Below are positions 1-8,822 of a stretch of DNA of 64,000 nucleotides, piece after piece. The stretch lies in contig NZ_BNAR01000027.1 in the NCBI RefSeq assembly GCF_014653695.1, positions 39,093 to 103,092 of the forward strand, given 5' to 3'. Every line of letters starts with the position of its first letter. Within the stretch, counting starts at the first letter, position 1. Below the pieces are notes generated by a model, which saw only the letters and a list, made by a program, of their open reading frames with translations, was not told the origin of the DNA and did no database searches. The stretch comes from Lentzea cavernae. GTDB taxonomy: Bacteria > Actinomycetota > Actinomycetes > Mycobacteriales > Pseudonocardiaceae. The position numbers and the translations under genes were made by a program.

Positions 1-310
1 GGCGGCGGCCACGTTGGGCGCCTCGCCCGCGCGCGTGTGGCGCGAGGTCGACCTGCCCCTGGCCGGACGGTCCCTGGCGGCCGCGGCCGGGTTCGGGTAC
101 GTGGTGGCGCTGGGGGAGTTCGGGGCGACGAGCTTCCTGGCCCGCCCGGACGCGCCGACGCTGCCGGTGGTGATCGCGCGGCTGATGTCGCGGCCGGGGG
201 AGTTGAACAGCCAGATGGCCTACGCGGCGTGCGCGCTGCTGATGGTCGTGACGGTCGGGTGCGTGCTGCTGATCGAGCGGTTGCGCGTGCCGAGCAGCGG
301 GGAGTTCTGA
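1..310 (+). CDS. ABC transporter permease, C-terminal part (cut by window edge)
   Basis: This is the last ~100 residues of a membrane permease; the reading frame is open from base 2 and the true start lies before the window. It carries the EAA-loop signature GASPARVWREVDLPLA, which contacts the ATPase, and then two hydrophobic segments. The next gene's ATG overlaps its stop (A of TGA), so the two are translationally coupled. The EAA loop and the pairing with a TOBE-tailed ATPase fit the iron(III)/thiamine/sulfate importer class. The substrate cannot be decided because the binding protein is outside the window. Confidence 0.85.
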   Translation, partial: AAATLGASPARVWREVDLPLAGRSLAAAAGFGYVVALGEFGATSFLARPDAPTLPVVIARLMSRPGELNSQMAYAACALLMVVTVGCVLLIERLRVPSSGEF

Positions 311-1260
311 TGGCACTGGAACTGGACTCGATCACCGTCCGCTATGGACGGACGGCGGCGGTGTCGGACGTGTCGCTGTCCGTGGCGGACGGCGAGGTCG
401 TGGCGTTGCTCGGACCGTCGGGCTGCGGCAAGTCGACGTTGCTGCGCACGGTCGCCGGGCTGGAGAAGCCCTCTTCCGGCTTCGTGCGCTGGGATTCCGC
501 CGACCTGGCCGGTGTGCCGGTGCACCGGCGCGAGTTCGGGCTGGTCTTCCAGGACGGGCAGCTGTTCCCGCACCGCACGGTCGCCGGGAACGTGGCCTTC
601 GGCCTGCGGATGAAGAAGGTCGAGCGCGAGACGCGGGACAAGCGCGTGCTGTCGCTGCTCGAACTCGTCGGGCTCGAGGGGTATGCCGACCGCCGGGTCA
701 CGCAGCTGTCCGGCGGCGAGCAGCAACGGGTGGCGCTGGCACGCGCCCTGGCGCCGTCACCCCGGTTGGTGCTGCTGGACGAACCGTTGTCGGCACTGGA
801 CAGGGCGTTGCGCGAACAGCTCGCGGTCGACTTGGCGCGGTTGCTGCGCGAAGCCGCGACCACGGCTCTCGTCGTCACGCACGACCACGACGAGGCGTTC
901 ACGCTGGCCGACCGGGTGGCGATCATGTCGCGCGGCCGGATCGTCCAGGTCGGGCCGCCGGCCGAGGTGTGGTCCTGCCCGGTCGACGTGGAGACCGCGA
1001 AGTTCCTGGGCTGCAACAAGTTCGTGCCCGGCTCGTTCGTGGGGCTGGACGTCGAGCGCGTGGGGCTGCGGTCCACGGCGCTGCGGGTCGACCCCGACGG
1101 GCTGTTCGAGGGCACCGTGCTGGAACGGGTCCACCGGCGTGACCACGTGCGGCTGCTCGTGGAGATCGCCGGCGAGGAGTACGAGGCCGTGGGACCGGTG
1201 TCCGTGGGCGACCGGGTGCGGCTCGCAATTGACTTGGACGGCGTGGCGCGCGTCGGGTAG
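310..1260 (+). CDS. ABC importer ATPase (iron/thiamine/spermidine class)
   Basis: A 316-residue ATPase that powers the permease encoded just upstream. Walker A GPSGCGKST is at residues 35-43, the Q-loop glutamine near 81, the signature LSGGEQQ at 133-139, and Walker B LVLLDE at 153-158, followed by a conventional H-loop (VVTHDHDEA). After about residue 240 there is a tail of the TOBE type, normal for MalK/FbpC/PotA-like ATPases. The start is the ATG overlapping the upstream stop; the open frame continues upstream only as a shadow of the permease. Substrate class (Fe3+, thiamine or polyamine) is unresolved. Confidence 0.9.
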   Translation: MALELDSITVRYGRTAAVSDVSLSVADGEVVALLGPSGCGKSTLLRTVAGLEKPSSGFVRWDSADLAGVPVHRREFGLVFQDGQLFPHRTVAGNVAFGLRMKKVERETRDKRVLSLLELVGLEGYADRRVTQLSGGEQQRVALARALAPSPRLVLLDEPLSALDRALREQLAVDLARLLREAATTALVVTHDHDEAFTLADRVAIMSRGRIVQVGPPAEVWSCPVDVETAKFLGCNKFVPGSFVGLDVERVGLRSTALRVDPDGLFEGTVLERVHRRDHVRLLVEIAGEEYEAVGPVSVGDRVRLAIDLDGVARVG

Positions 1261-1272
1261 TCATGGAGCCCT

Positions 1273-2028
1273 ATGGGACTTCTTGAGGGACGCGTCGCTC
1301 TGATCACGGGCGTCAGCAGGCGGCAGGGAATCGGCTACGCGATCGCTTCTCGGCTGCGCGGGCTGGGCGCCGATCTGTTCGTGCAGCACCACGTCGCGCA
1401 CGACGCCTCACAGCCGTGGGGTGCCGATGCCGTTGACGAGGTGCTGGCGGACGTCGGAGCTCGGGGTCTCGGCGTGGACCTCGCCGAGCCCGACGCGCCG
1501 GAACGGTTGATGGCCGCGGCCGTCGAGGCGTTCGGACGGGTCGACGTGCTGGTGTGCAACCACGCGCGGTCGGGCGGTGACGGCTCGCTGGACGAGGTCG
1601 ACGCGGCGATGCTCGACGAGCACTACGCGGTGAACACGAGGTCGTCGATTCTGCTCGCGCAAGCGTTTGCCCGCCAGTGGACCAGGACTGACGGCGGCCG
1701 GGTCGTGTTCCTGACGTCCGGGCAGAACCTCGGGCCGATGCCCGGCGAGATCGCCTACGCGGCGTCGAAGGGGGCGCTGGCGGCCATCGTCGCGACGCTG
1801 TCGCACGAGCTGGCGGACCGGGGCATCACCGTCAACGCGGTGAACCCCGGCCCGACCGACACGGGGTGGGCTGGACCGGAGCTCACGGACTTCGTGAACG
1901 AGCGGATGCCGCACAAGCGCTGGGGTCAGCCGGACGACGCCGCCCGGCTGATCTCCTGGCTGTGCACCGACGACGCTGCCTGGATCACCGGTCAGGTGAT
2001 CAACAGCGAAGGCGGCTTCCGGCGCTAG
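1273..2028 (+). CDS. short-chain dehydrogenase/reductase (SDR)
   Basis: A 251-residue classical SDR. The cofactor loop is TGVSRRQGIG (residues 12-21), longer than the usual TGxxxGIG by a few residues. Catalytic Ser149, Tyr162 and Lys166 lie in LTSG and YAASK, and the NPGPTDTGW motif follows. It most resembles 3-oxoacyl-ACP-reductase-like SDRs that NCBI labels simply SDR oxidoreductase; the substrate is unknown. It starts 12 nt after the ABC ATPase. Its stop shares the palindromic CTAG with the stop of the convergent exporter permease, so the two genes overlap by 4 bp with no room for a terminator. Confidence 0.85.
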   Translation: MGLLEGRVALITGVSRRQGIGYAIASRLRGLGADLFVQHHVAHDASQPWGADAVDEVLADVGARGLGVDLAEPDAPERLMAAAVEAFGRVDVLVCNHARSGGDGSLDEVDAAMLDEHYAVNTRSSILLAQAFARQWTRTDGGRVVFLTSGQNLGPMPGEIAYAASKGALAAIVATLSHELADRGITVNAVNPGPTDTGWAGPELTDFVNERMPHKRWGQPDDAARLISWLCTDDAAWITGQVINSEGGFRR

Positions 2029-2831
2029 TTGTCCTTCGTGATGAGCCGCATCGCCGCCAGGCCCGTGCCGATCAGCAGGTAGCAGCCCGCGAGCAGCGTG
2101 CTGTCCCAGATCTGGGTGAGCGGGATCGGGTCGCGCATCACGTCGATCAGGCCCGGGAAACCGGTCGTGATCAGGAACGGGTGCAGCCAGTCGAGCGACG
2201 GGAACTGCGACAGCACCTGGAACACGATGATCGTCGTCATCGTCGCCGCCTGCACCACCAGCGGGTGTTCGGTGGTCGCCGAGACGGCGAGGGCGACCGC
2301 GCCGATCGCCACCATCTGGAACGTCACCAGTACGACGAACAACGCGATGCGCAGCAGGCCCTCGCCGGTGCCCAAAGTGGTGCCGGACAACGTCATCATG
2401 CCGTCGGTGCCGAGGAAGGCGGTGCCGGCGATGATGCCGACCACGGCCATCAGCGTGACGGCGAACAACGACATCGCGGTGAGGCCGAAGAGCTTCACGA
2501 ACAACAGCCGCACACGGGACACCGGCGCGACCAGCAGGCCGCGCAACGTGCCGTGCTGGGCCTCGCCCGCGAGCCCGTCCGCCGCCCAGATCGACGCCAC
2601 CAGCGGCAGCAGCAGGTTGAGCGACAGGAACAACGTGAAGATCGGCACGACCATGCCGTTGCCCTGGATGATCGCGGCGAGCCCGGGCCCGCCGCCGCCC
2701 TCGTCGTCACCGGCGGTCCAGATGCCGAAGCTGATGATGATCGGCACGAGCACCAGGCCGAACAACCCGATGAGGGTCCGCGGCCTGCGCAGCATCCAGC
2801 GCACCTCGGAACCGAACTGACGCGTGATCAT
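2025..2831 (-). CDS. ABC-2 type transporter permease
   Basis: A 268-residue membrane protein with six hydrophobic segments in the ABC-2 arrangement: one near residues 15-37, then a block from about 58, including the paired helices around 105-190. It is the third gene of the operon lolA-like / ATPase / permease; its ATG overlaps the ATPase stop (ATGA). It should form the channel of an exporter with the preceding ATPase. The cargo is unknown. The LolA-like partner hints at lipid, lipoprotein or antimicrobial-peptide handling at the membrane, which is inference. Confidence 0.88.
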   Translation of the reverse strand: MITRQFGSEVRWMLRRPRTLIGLFGLVLVPIIISFGIWTAGDDEGGGGPGLAAIIQGNGMVVPIFTLFLSLNLLLPLVASIWAADGLAGEAQHGTLRGLLVAPVSRVRLLFVKLFGLTAMSLFAVTLMAVVGIIAGTAFLGTDGMMTLSGTTLGTGEGLLRIALFVVLVTFQMVAIGAVALAVSATTEHPLVVQAATMTTIIVFQVLSQFPSLDWLHPFLITTGFPGLIDVMRDPIPLTQIWDSTLLAGCYLLIGTGLAAMRLITKDN

Positions 2832-3832
2832 CGCCGTCCCCCGTCCAGCGTGTCCACGGCCGACATCCCTCGTTCGGCCTCCTCGGCCTCGGTGAGCCGC
2901 GCGAACAGCTCCTCGAGGCCGGTCTTCCAGCGCGTCGCCTCGAAGACGCGGGCGCCGCCCTGCACGAGCGTCTCGATCACCTGCGGCGCGCTCGTCCCCG
3001 CGAGCTCGACGCGCAGGCCGTCACCGAGCGGCCGTGCGGAGATCTTGGCCTGCCGCAACGCGCTCAGCGCCTTCTCGACATCCGGCGTGATCACCTGCAG
3101 GGCGGATCCCCCCGCCTGCAGGAGTTCGGTCAGCTCCCCTTGCGCCACAACGGTTCCCCGGTGCAGCACGGCGACGTGCGTGCACGTCGCCTCCACCTCG
3201 CTGAGCAGGTGGCTCGACACCATCACGGTGCTGCCGGCCTCGTGCAGCTCCGCGATGATCTTGCGGATCTCCCGCGTGCCGGCCGGGTCGAGGCCGTTGG
3301 TCGGCTCGTCGAGCACGACGAGCTTGCGCGGCACGAGCAACGCCGCGGCCAGGCCGAGGCGTTGCTTCATGCCGAGCGAGTACCCCCGGTACCTGCGGTG
3401 GGCCGCCTGGGCGAGCCCGACGCGTTCGATGGCGTCCTCGACCGCCTGCTTGATCTGCCTGCGGGGCAGCAGAGGCTCGAACGCGGCACACCTGACGAGG
3501 TTCTCCCGTCCACTGAGGAACGGGTGGAACCCCGGACCCTCGACCAGCGCGCCCACGTGGGGCAGCGCCTGCTCGGCTCCCTCCGGCAGCGGCCGTCCGA
3601 GCAGTTCGATCTCCCCCTGCGTGGGGCGGACCAGCCCGAGCAGCATCCGGATCGTGGTCGTCTTGCCGGACCCGTTGGGGCCCAGCATGCCGAGCACGGC
3701 TCCTTCCGGCAGCTCGAGGTCGACGCGGTCGACGGCGACCGTGCTGCCGTACTCCTTGCGCAGTCCCTTGGTCCGCGCGGCGACAGCACCCTTCACGGGG
3801 GCTGTCACCGGCGCGCTGGTCGAGGTGGTCAC
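2828..3832 (-). CDS. ABC exporter ATPase (ABC-2 family)
   Basis: A 334-residue ATPase of the DrrA/CcmA type. Walker A GPNGSGKT lies at about residues 51-58, the signature YSLGMKQRLGLA follows a helical domain, and Walker B is LVVLDEPTNGLDP. A roughly 100-residue C-terminal extension (after the H-loop VSSHLLSEVE) is typical of the drug or lipid exporter branch. The chosen start is a GTG that overlaps the LolA-like stop by 4 nt (GTGA); the longer open frame upstream only shadows that gene. It is coupled on both sides within the three-gene operon. Confidence 0.9.
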   Translation of the reverse strand: MTTSTSAPVTAPVKGAVAARTKGLRKEYGSTVAVDRVDLELPEGAVLGMLGPNGSGKTTTIRMLLGLVRPTQGEIELLGRPLPEGAEQALPHVGALVEGPGFHPFLSGRENLVRCAAFEPLLPRRQIKQAVEDAIERVGLAQAAHRRYRGYSLGMKQRLGLAAALLVPRKLVVLDEPTNGLDPAGTREIRKIIAELHEAGSTVMVSSHLLSEVEATCTHVAVLHRGTVVAQGELTELLQAGGSALQVITPDVEKALSALRQAKISARPLGDGLRVELAGTSAPQVIETLVQGGARVFEATRWKTGLEELFARLTEAEEAERGMSAVDTLDGGRR

Positions 3833-4902
3833 TTCACCTGTCCGATCGTGTCGAACAGGACCTGCTCGGGCACGGCACCCGCGACCACGCGGCCGTCGTC
3901 CGCGATCAGGATCGTGGCGACCTTCGTGGTGAAGACCTGACCGCTGCCCCAGTTGCCGCTCACCTTCTTGGTGAACTTGTCGACGAGGCCCTGCGCCTCG
4001 GCCGGAACCTGGGTCATGGCCTGGGCGGGAATCTTCGCGCCGACGACCGTGTCCCAGCCCGTGCCGAAGATCTGCGGGTCCTCGCCCTGCAACGCCTGCT
4101 CGATGCCGAGCTCGGGCTTGCGGTCGCGGCCCTTCTCCTCCTTGGCCTCCGGCGTGGTGACCTTGGCGTTGGCCGGCGGCGTGAACTCGAACAGCTTCGC
4201 GTCCTGCGGGCCGACGTTGATCTCGCTGAAGCCGACGGTGCCGGCCGGCTCGCTCGTGCCGTTGGTGAGAACGGCGACGCGCAGCGGCATCTTGAGCTCG
4301 GAGTCGACGGCGATCCGCACCTCGCGGATCAGCGTCTTCTCGCTGGCCTTGGGGGTCAGCACGAGCTCGTAGGCGGCACGGTTCGCGACGCGCGCGGTGC
4401 CGTCCACAGAGATGTCGCTGAACTCCTTGGTCAGGCCGACGACCTGCTTGGCCGCCTCGGCCGGGTCGACCGACTTGGCCTTCTCGTCGGCGGGCTTCGG
4501 CTCGTCGGCCTCGTGCTCGGCCTTCGTGACCTCGTTGTCCGCGGAGTTCCACGACCACGTGGTCTTGCCGTCGTTGACGATGGTCTGCTCGGACTGGCCG
4601 TTCGGCAGGGCGGCGCGGAACTTGCCGTTGCCGTCCGTCCAGATCCGCGCGCTGTGCTTGCCGTCGGCGAGCTGCGGGATCTCCGCGATCGACGGCAGGC
4701 CGAGCTTGTTGTCGACCTCCACGGTTCCGCCGAAGGCACCGGGCTTGCTCGTCAGCACCTGCTGGACGAGCGTCTCCGGGGAGACGTCCGGAAGTGAAGG
4801 CGGCTGGCCTGCTCCCGCTGGCATGGCGAGCAGGCTCAGGCCTGCCGCACCGGTGATCACACCGGCCGCCGCAGCGGCCAGGGTCACCTTTCGCTTGTTC
4901 AT
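3829..4902 (-). CDS. LolA-like / DUF2092 secreted lipid-binding protein
   Basis: A 357-residue exported protein: N-terminal KRK, a hydrophobic stretch at about 8-30, and AGAG before a likely signal-peptidase site. The body looks like the actinobacterial LolA/RseB-fold family (half-barrel that holds lipids or lipoproteins), with a KTTWSWN segment and alternating strands. A charged low-complexity insert lies at about 115-140 (ADEPKPADEKAKS). It has a strong ribosome site (GGAGGAGGGG) just before ATG 4902. It leads an operon with the ABC exporter and sits divergent to the two-component system, with CTGAGA repeats between. The role in lipid or lipoprotein trafficking is inferred. Confidence 0.75.
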   Translation of the reverse strand: MNKRKVTLAAAAAGVITGAAGLSLLAMPAGAGQPPSLPDVSPETLVQQVLTSKPGAFGGTVEVDNKLGLPSIAEIPQLADGKHSARIWTDGNGKFRAALPNGQSEQTIVNDGKTTWSWNSADNEVTKAEHEADEPKPADEKAKSVDPAEAAKQVVGLTKEFSDISVDGTARVANRAAYELVLTPKASEKTLIREVRIAVDSELKMPLRVAVLTNGTSEPAGTVGFSEINVGPQDAKLFEFTPPANAKVTTPEAKEEKGRDRKPELGIEQALQGEDPQIFGTGWDTVVGAKIPAQAMTQVPAEAQGLVDKFTKKVSGNWGSGQVFTTKVATILIADDGRVVAGAVPEQVLFDTIGQVK

Positions 4903-4953
4903 CAGTGGTCCCCTCCTCCAAGGGCTTGTGACTCACAGCTTGGTGGTGGGTTG

Positions 4954-5046
4954 CTGAGATGGTGCTGAGACTACTCCCACCTGCGGTTTTCGGCGCGGAG
5001 CGGAAGGCTTTCTGAGAGTCGGCTGAGATCTTGCGGGCAGCTGAGA
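4954..5046. promoter_or_regulatory. CTGAGA direct-repeat operator cluster between lolA-like and the two-component system
   Basis: Five copies of CTGAGA lie in the divergent intergenic region, at 4954, 4965, 5012, 5023 and 5041. The first two and the next two are each spaced exactly 11 bp start to start, one helical turn, as OmpR-family response regulators prefer. If the regulator gene starts at 5071 with a -10 at 5058-5063, the copies at 5012-5046 fall at about -59 to -25. The same dimer occurs before sigE and between cydA and padR. Confidence 0.7.
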
Positions 5047-5070
5047 GCCTTGGGCGGCATGCTGTGCGGT

Positions 5071-5772
5071 GTGAAGCCTCGAGTGCTGGTCGTGGACGAC
5101 GAAGCCGGTGTGCGCCGGGCGTTGGAACGTGGCCTGTCGGCCGAGGGCATGGAGGTCGTCACGGCCTCCGACGGGCCCACGGCGTTGCGGGTCGCGTTGA
5201 CCGGGGCCTTCGACGTGGTGCTGCTCGACATCATGCTGCCCGGGCTGTCGGGGTACCGCGTGCTGCAGCGCATGCGGGCCGACGGGGTGCGCACGCCCGT
5301 GCTGATGGTCTCGGCCAAGGACGGCGAGGTCGACCAGGCGGACGGGCTGGACCTCGGCGCCGACGGCTACCTCGTCAAGCCGTTCAGCTTCGTGGTGCTG
5401 GTCGCGCAGGTCAGGGCGTTGCTGCGGCGCGGGGGAGGGGCTCGCCGCAAGCTCACGCTCGGGCACCTGGTGATCGACCGCGGGCTGCGCGAGGTCAGCT
5501 GGGGCGGGCAGGACGTGTCGCTGTCGCCGCGCGAGTACGCGGTGCTCGACGTGCTGGCGTCCCGCGCCGGGTCCGTGGTGACCAAGGACGAGCTGCTGCG
5601 CACCGTCTGGGGAGACGAGCAGGCCGCCACGCGCAACGCCGTCGAGGTCTACGTCGGGTACCTGCGGCGCAAGCTGGAGGCCGTCGGCGCTGGGGAGGTC
5701 GTGCGGACGATCCGCGGGCACGGTTACATCGCCTCCACGCCGGACCTGGACAACGCCCTGGGGAACAGGTGA
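5071..5772 (+). CDS. OmpR-family response regulator
   Basis: A 233-residue regulator: receiver domain at about 1-115 with the acidic pair in VVDDE, phospho-acceptor Asp53 (DVVLLDIMLPG) and Lys103 (LVKPF), then a winged-helix effector with DVSLSPREYAVLDVL and the terminal VRTIRGHGYI. GTG 5071 is preferred because VKPRVLVVDDE is the normal family N-terminus and CATGCT lies 7 nt upstream as a leaderless-type -10. ATG 5059 would add four residues. The stop overlaps the histidine kinase GTG. It is probably autoregulated through the CTGAGA repeats just upstream. Confidence 0.9.
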   Translation: MKPRVLVVDDEAGVRRALERGLSAEGMEVVTASDGPTALRVALTGAFDVVLLDIMLPGLSGYRVLQRMRADGVRTPVLMVSAKDGEVDQADGLDLGADGYLVKPFSFVVLVAQVRALLRRGGGARRKLTLGHLVIDRGLREVSWGGQDVSLSPREYAVLDVLASRAGSVVTKDELLRTVWGDEQAATRNAVEVYVGYLRRKLEAVGAGEVVRTIRGHGYIASTPDLDNALGNR

Positions 5773-7028
5773 ACCCTCGCCGCTGGTGGCTGAGGCGCAC
5801 GCTGCGCTTCCGCATCACCGTGGTGGCGACGGGGGTGGCGTTGCTGTGCCTGCTGGCCTTCACCGGGCTGGCGCCGGCGTTGATCGGGCTGATCCAGATC
5901 ACGGCCGTGGACCAGGAACTCGCGAAGTCGGATCCCCGCCTGCTGGACGTGGCGGGGTCGCCGGTCGACGGCGGGCCGCCGCTTCCGCTGACGGCGCAGG
6001 ACATCCGGGCGTTGAGGTCCGGCGAACCGGTGCTGCGGATGGACGGGGAGTCCGCGCTCCGGTTCCGGGGCCGGGTGGTGTTCGCCGGGGACGGGACGCC
6101 CCGGCTCGAGGTCTACGCGAGCACGTTGCTTGGGTACGGCAAGGCCAACACGCTGGGCACGCGCTGGCTGGCCGTCGCGGCCGTGCTGGTGGCCGTGCTG
6201 GTGGGGATCGCGACCTGGCTCGCAGTGCGGTCGTCGCTGCGGCCCGTCGAACGGATGCGCGTGGCGGCGGCGGAGTTGCCGCACGGCCAACGGTTGCCGG
6301 TGCCGCTCGCACGCGACGAGCTGCAGGCGCTCGCCGAGGCGTTGAACGCGCTGCTGACCCGGCGGGACGAGGCCTCGGACCGGCTGCGGCGGTTCACCGG
6401 GGACGCGGCGCACGAGCTGCGGTCGCCGGTCGCGTCGGTGCGGGCTCAGGCCGAGGTCGCGGTGGCGCACCCGGACCCAGACTTCTCGATCGAGGTGCTG
6501 GAGTCGGTGGTCGAGGAGTCGATCCGGCTCAGCGCGCTGGTGGAGTCGTTGCTGATCCTGGCGCGGGCGGACACCGGGGCGCCGCCGCGCGCCGAGGCGG
6601 TCGACCTCGTGCTGGAGGCGGAGGCGGCGATGTCGCGGCTGGACACGGAGCTGCTGGTGCGGCTGACCGCGCCGCCGTCGGCCTGCCTGGTGTCGGCCGC
6701 GCGGTCCGAGGTCGAGCTGGTGCTGGACAACCTGCTGCGCAACGCCGCCCGGTACGCGTACTCGACGATCACCCTGACGCTCGTGCCGGTCGGGCGGGAC
6801 GTGCGCCTGATCGTGGACGACGACGGGCACGGCATCCCCCTCGAGCACCGGACCAAGGTGTTCGACCGGTTCTACCGGGTGGAGGAGGACCGCGGGCGCC
6901 GCTCCGGCGGGTTCGGGCTGGGACTCGCGCTCGTGTCGCACCTCGTGCAGCGCCGGGGAGGGTCGGTGCGGGCCGCCGAGTCGCCCGCCGGTGGTGCGCG
7001 TTTGGAGATCCGCTGGCCGTCCTGGTAG
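5769..7028 (+). CDS. sensor histidine kinase
   Basis: A 419-residue membrane kinase coupled to the regulator by a GTGA overlap. TM1 is at about 16-42, an extracytoplasmic loop at about 43-130, TM2 at about 132-153, then a HAMP region. Phospho-acceptor His215 lies in GDAAHELRSP. The N-box is LVLDNLLRNAARYA, G1 is VDDDGHGI, and G2 is GGFGLGLALV. The short external loop and gene order resemble MprB/PrrB-type kinases. A role as envelope sensor is inferred from its operator also occurring at sigE. Confidence 0.9.
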   Translation: MNPRRWWLRRTLRFRITVVATGVALLCLLAFTGLAPALIGLIQITAVDQELAKSDPRLLDVAGSPVDGGPPLPLTAQDIRALRSGEPVLRMDGESALRFRGRVVFAGDGTPRLEVYASTLLGYGKANTLGTRWLAVAAVLVAVLVGIATWLAVRSSLRPVERMRVAAAELPHGQRLPVPLARDELQALAEALNALLTRRDEASDRLRRFTGDAAHELRSPVASVRAQAEVAVAHPDPDFSIEVLESVVEESIRLSALVESLLILARADTGAPPRAEAVDLVLEAEAAMSRLDTELLVRLTAPPSACLVSAARSEVELVLDNLLRNAARYAYSTITLTLVPVGRDVRLIVDDDGHGIPLEHRTKVFDRFYRVEEDRGRRSGGFGLGLALVSHLVQRRGGSVRAAESPAGGARLEIRWPSW

Positions 7029-7037
7029 CAAGCTCCG

Positions 7038-7811
7038 GTGCCAGAGTTGCGAGCGTCGGCGCTGGTCGACGCGCCTGTTGCGGTTGTCGCGGGTGCCCTG
7101 TTGGACACGTCGCTGATCACGGGGTCCGGTGTCCGGGTCCCGGGTTCCCTGCTGTGCCTGGGGGATGAGCTCACCGGACCGTTCGGGGTCCGGCTGACGG
7201 TGACCCGGGCCGATCTGTCCGGTGTGTCGGCCGCCGGTGGTTTTCTGGAGCTGCACACGGATCTGGTGGTCACGGGCGCCGGGACGATGGTGGTCGACCG
7301 GGTGGCGTGGACCTCCGTCCGCGGTGTCGTCGGGCGGTTCGCGGACATGACGGTCGGGCGCGGGACGGCGTTGCGGGTGCTGGAGAAGCGCTCGGCGCTG
7401 CTGGCCCGCCGGTGCGCGGAGCTGCGGGCGGCGCGGGTGGTGGTCGGGGCGGCGATCGTCCGGGATGGACGGTTGCTGGCGCAGCAGCGGTCGTTCCCGG
7501 AAAGCCACGCGGGGCAGTGGGAACTGCCCGGCGGGCGGGTCGAGCCGGGCGAGAAGCCCGAGGACGCGCTGGTGCGCGAGTGCGTGGAGGAGCTGGGCGT
7601 TCCCGTCGTGGTGGGTGCGCGGGTCGGCCCCGACGTGCCGTTGAAACGCGATCTGGTGCTGCGGATCTTCTCCGCCGAACTCGCCGGCGGTGAGCCGGAA
7701 GCGTTGGAGCACAACGCTGTCCGGTGGCTCACCGCCGACGAGCTGCCCGGCCTTCCCTGGCTGCCGGCGGACCGGGTGCTGGTGCCGGCCCTTCAGCAGC
7801 TCCTCACCTGA
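7038..7811 (+). CDS. Nudix hydrolase with an N-terminal SRPBCC-like domain
   Basis: A 257-residue protein. Residues about 133-257 are a MutT-type Nudix domain; the Nudix box spans about 166-188 (GRVEPGEKPEDALVRECVEE), matching GX5EX7REUXEEXGU. Residues 1-130 look like an SRPBCC/START-type helix-grip fold (RASALVDAPVAVVAGALLDT), not a usual Nudix partner. The sanitising substrate (8-oxo-dGTP, CTP or other) is unknown. It follows the kinase by 9 nt, so it may be co-transcribed, and its 3' end overlaps trpS by 8 bp on the opposite strand. Confidence 0.8.
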   Translation: MPELRASALVDAPVAVVAGALLDTSLITGSGVRVPGSLLCLGDELTGPFGVRLTVTRADLSGVSAAGGFLELHTDLVVTGAGTMVVDRVAWTSVRGVVGRFADMTVGRGTALRVLEKRSALLARRCAELRAARVVVGAAIVRDGRLLAQQRSFPESHAGQWELPGGRVEPGEKPEDALVRECVEELGVPVVVGARVGPDVPLKRDLVLRIFSAELAGGEPEALEHNAVRWLTADELPGLPWLPADRVLVPALQQLLT

Positions 7812-8727
7812 GCCCGGCCAGGCGCAGGGCCCCGTTCAGCCGGTGCTGGGCGCGCTCCCGCGCCCGTTCCGCACCCTCCTGACGGATCCTGTCGAGTTCC
7901 GCGGGGTCGGCGAGGAGCTCCAGCGTGCGCTCGCGCACGGGACGGAGCTCCTCGATCACCGCCTCGGCCACGACCTCCTTCAGGTCGGCGAACCTGCTCG
8001 TGTAGTCCTCAGGCTCCTTGCCGGTGCAGGAGACGAGGACCTCCGTCAGGTTCGCGATGCCCTCAGCCGACGACACGGCCCTGCGGACCTTGCGCCGCAC
8101 CAGTTCCGGCTCGTCGAGCACGAAGACGACCCCCACCGAGTTCTGGGCGGACTTGTCCATCTTGCGCGCCGGGTCCGACAGGTCCTTGATGCGCGCCCCC
8201 ACCTTCGGCACCACCGCGGTCGGCACGATGAACGCGTCGCCGTAGGCGTGGTTGAAGCGGCGGGCGAGCGCACGGGCCAGTTCGACGTGCTGCAGCTGGT
8301 CCTCACCGACCGGCACCTCCGCGGTGCCCTGCAACAGGATGTCCGCCGCCATCAGCACCGGGTAGGTGAGCAGGCTCAGCCGCACCGACTCGCGGCCGAG
8401 CGACTTCTCCTTGAACTGGATCATGCGCGCCGCCTCGCCGTACGTGCAGGTGCACTCCAGCACCCAGTTGAGCGCTCCCAGTTCGCGGATGAGATCGCTC
8501 TGCACGCACACGCTGGCGGGGTCGATGCCGGACGCGACGAGCACCGCGAGCTGCTCGCGCGTCATGGCTCGCAACCGTTGCGGGTTGTGCGACGACGTCA
8601 TCGCGTGCAAATCGCTGATGAAGTACACGTCCTCGTCGGTGCCCTCTGTCGCCCACGTGCGCAGCGCACCGAGGTAGTTGCCCAAGTGCACCTGGCCGGA
8701 GGGCGTGATGGCGGAAAGCCGGATCAT
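7804..8727 (-). CDS. trpS: tryptophanyl-tRNA synthetase
   Basis: A 307-residue class I synthetase charging tRNA-Trp. The HIGH-type motif is HLGN at residues 14-17 and the KMSKS-type loop is KMDKS at 189-193; the specificity segments DLHAMT and GEDQLQHVELAR are present. ATG 8727 begins with the family start MIRLSAITPSGQ. It is slightly shorter than the usual ~335 residues. It lies behind a leader peptide and attenuator, recalling the inducible auxiliary TrpRS of Streptomyces that gives indolmycin resistance. Whether this is the sole or an auxiliary TrpRS cannot be told here. Confidence 0.93.
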   Translation of the reverse strand: MIRLSAITPSGQVHLGNYLGALRTWATEGTDEDVYFISDLHAMTSSHNPQRLRAMTREQLAVLVASGIDPASVCVQSDLIRELGALNWVLECTCTYGEAARMIQFKEKSLGRESVRLSLLTYPVLMAADILLQGTAEVPVGEDQLQHVELARALARRFNHAYGDAFIVPTAVVPKVGARIKDLSDPARKMDKSAQNSVGVVFVLDEPELVRRKVRRAVSSAEGIANLTEVLVSCTGKEPEDYTSRFADLKEVVAEAVIEELRPVRERTLELLADPAELDRIRQEGAERARERAQHRLNGALRLAGLR

Positions 8728-8767
8728 GGTCGGTCCTCTCGTGGGGACCGCCCGTCCGGAACGCAAC

Positions 8768-8791
8768 AAAAAAGCCGCCCGTCGGGGCGGC
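8768..8791 (-). terminator. trpS attenuator terminator (segments 3:4)
   Basis: On the minus strand the stem GCCGCCC / GGGCGGC (8791-8785 and 8780-8774) closes a CGAC loop and is followed by six T residues (8773-8768). It lies in the trpS leader, 40 nt before the ATG. Its 5' arm overlaps GGCCGCC, which can instead pair with GGCGGCC at 8836-8830 (segment 2), giving a mutually exclusive antiterminator. Confidence 0.88.
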
Positions 8792-8822
8792 CTGCGTTCG
8801 CGTCAGTGGTGTCTGCGCGCTG

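Noticed and set aside
1273..2028. Part of a secondary-metabolite cluster (SDR as polyketide ketoreductase)
   Set aside because: No PKS, NRPS, terpene or RiPP genes lie nearby; it is a lone SDR.
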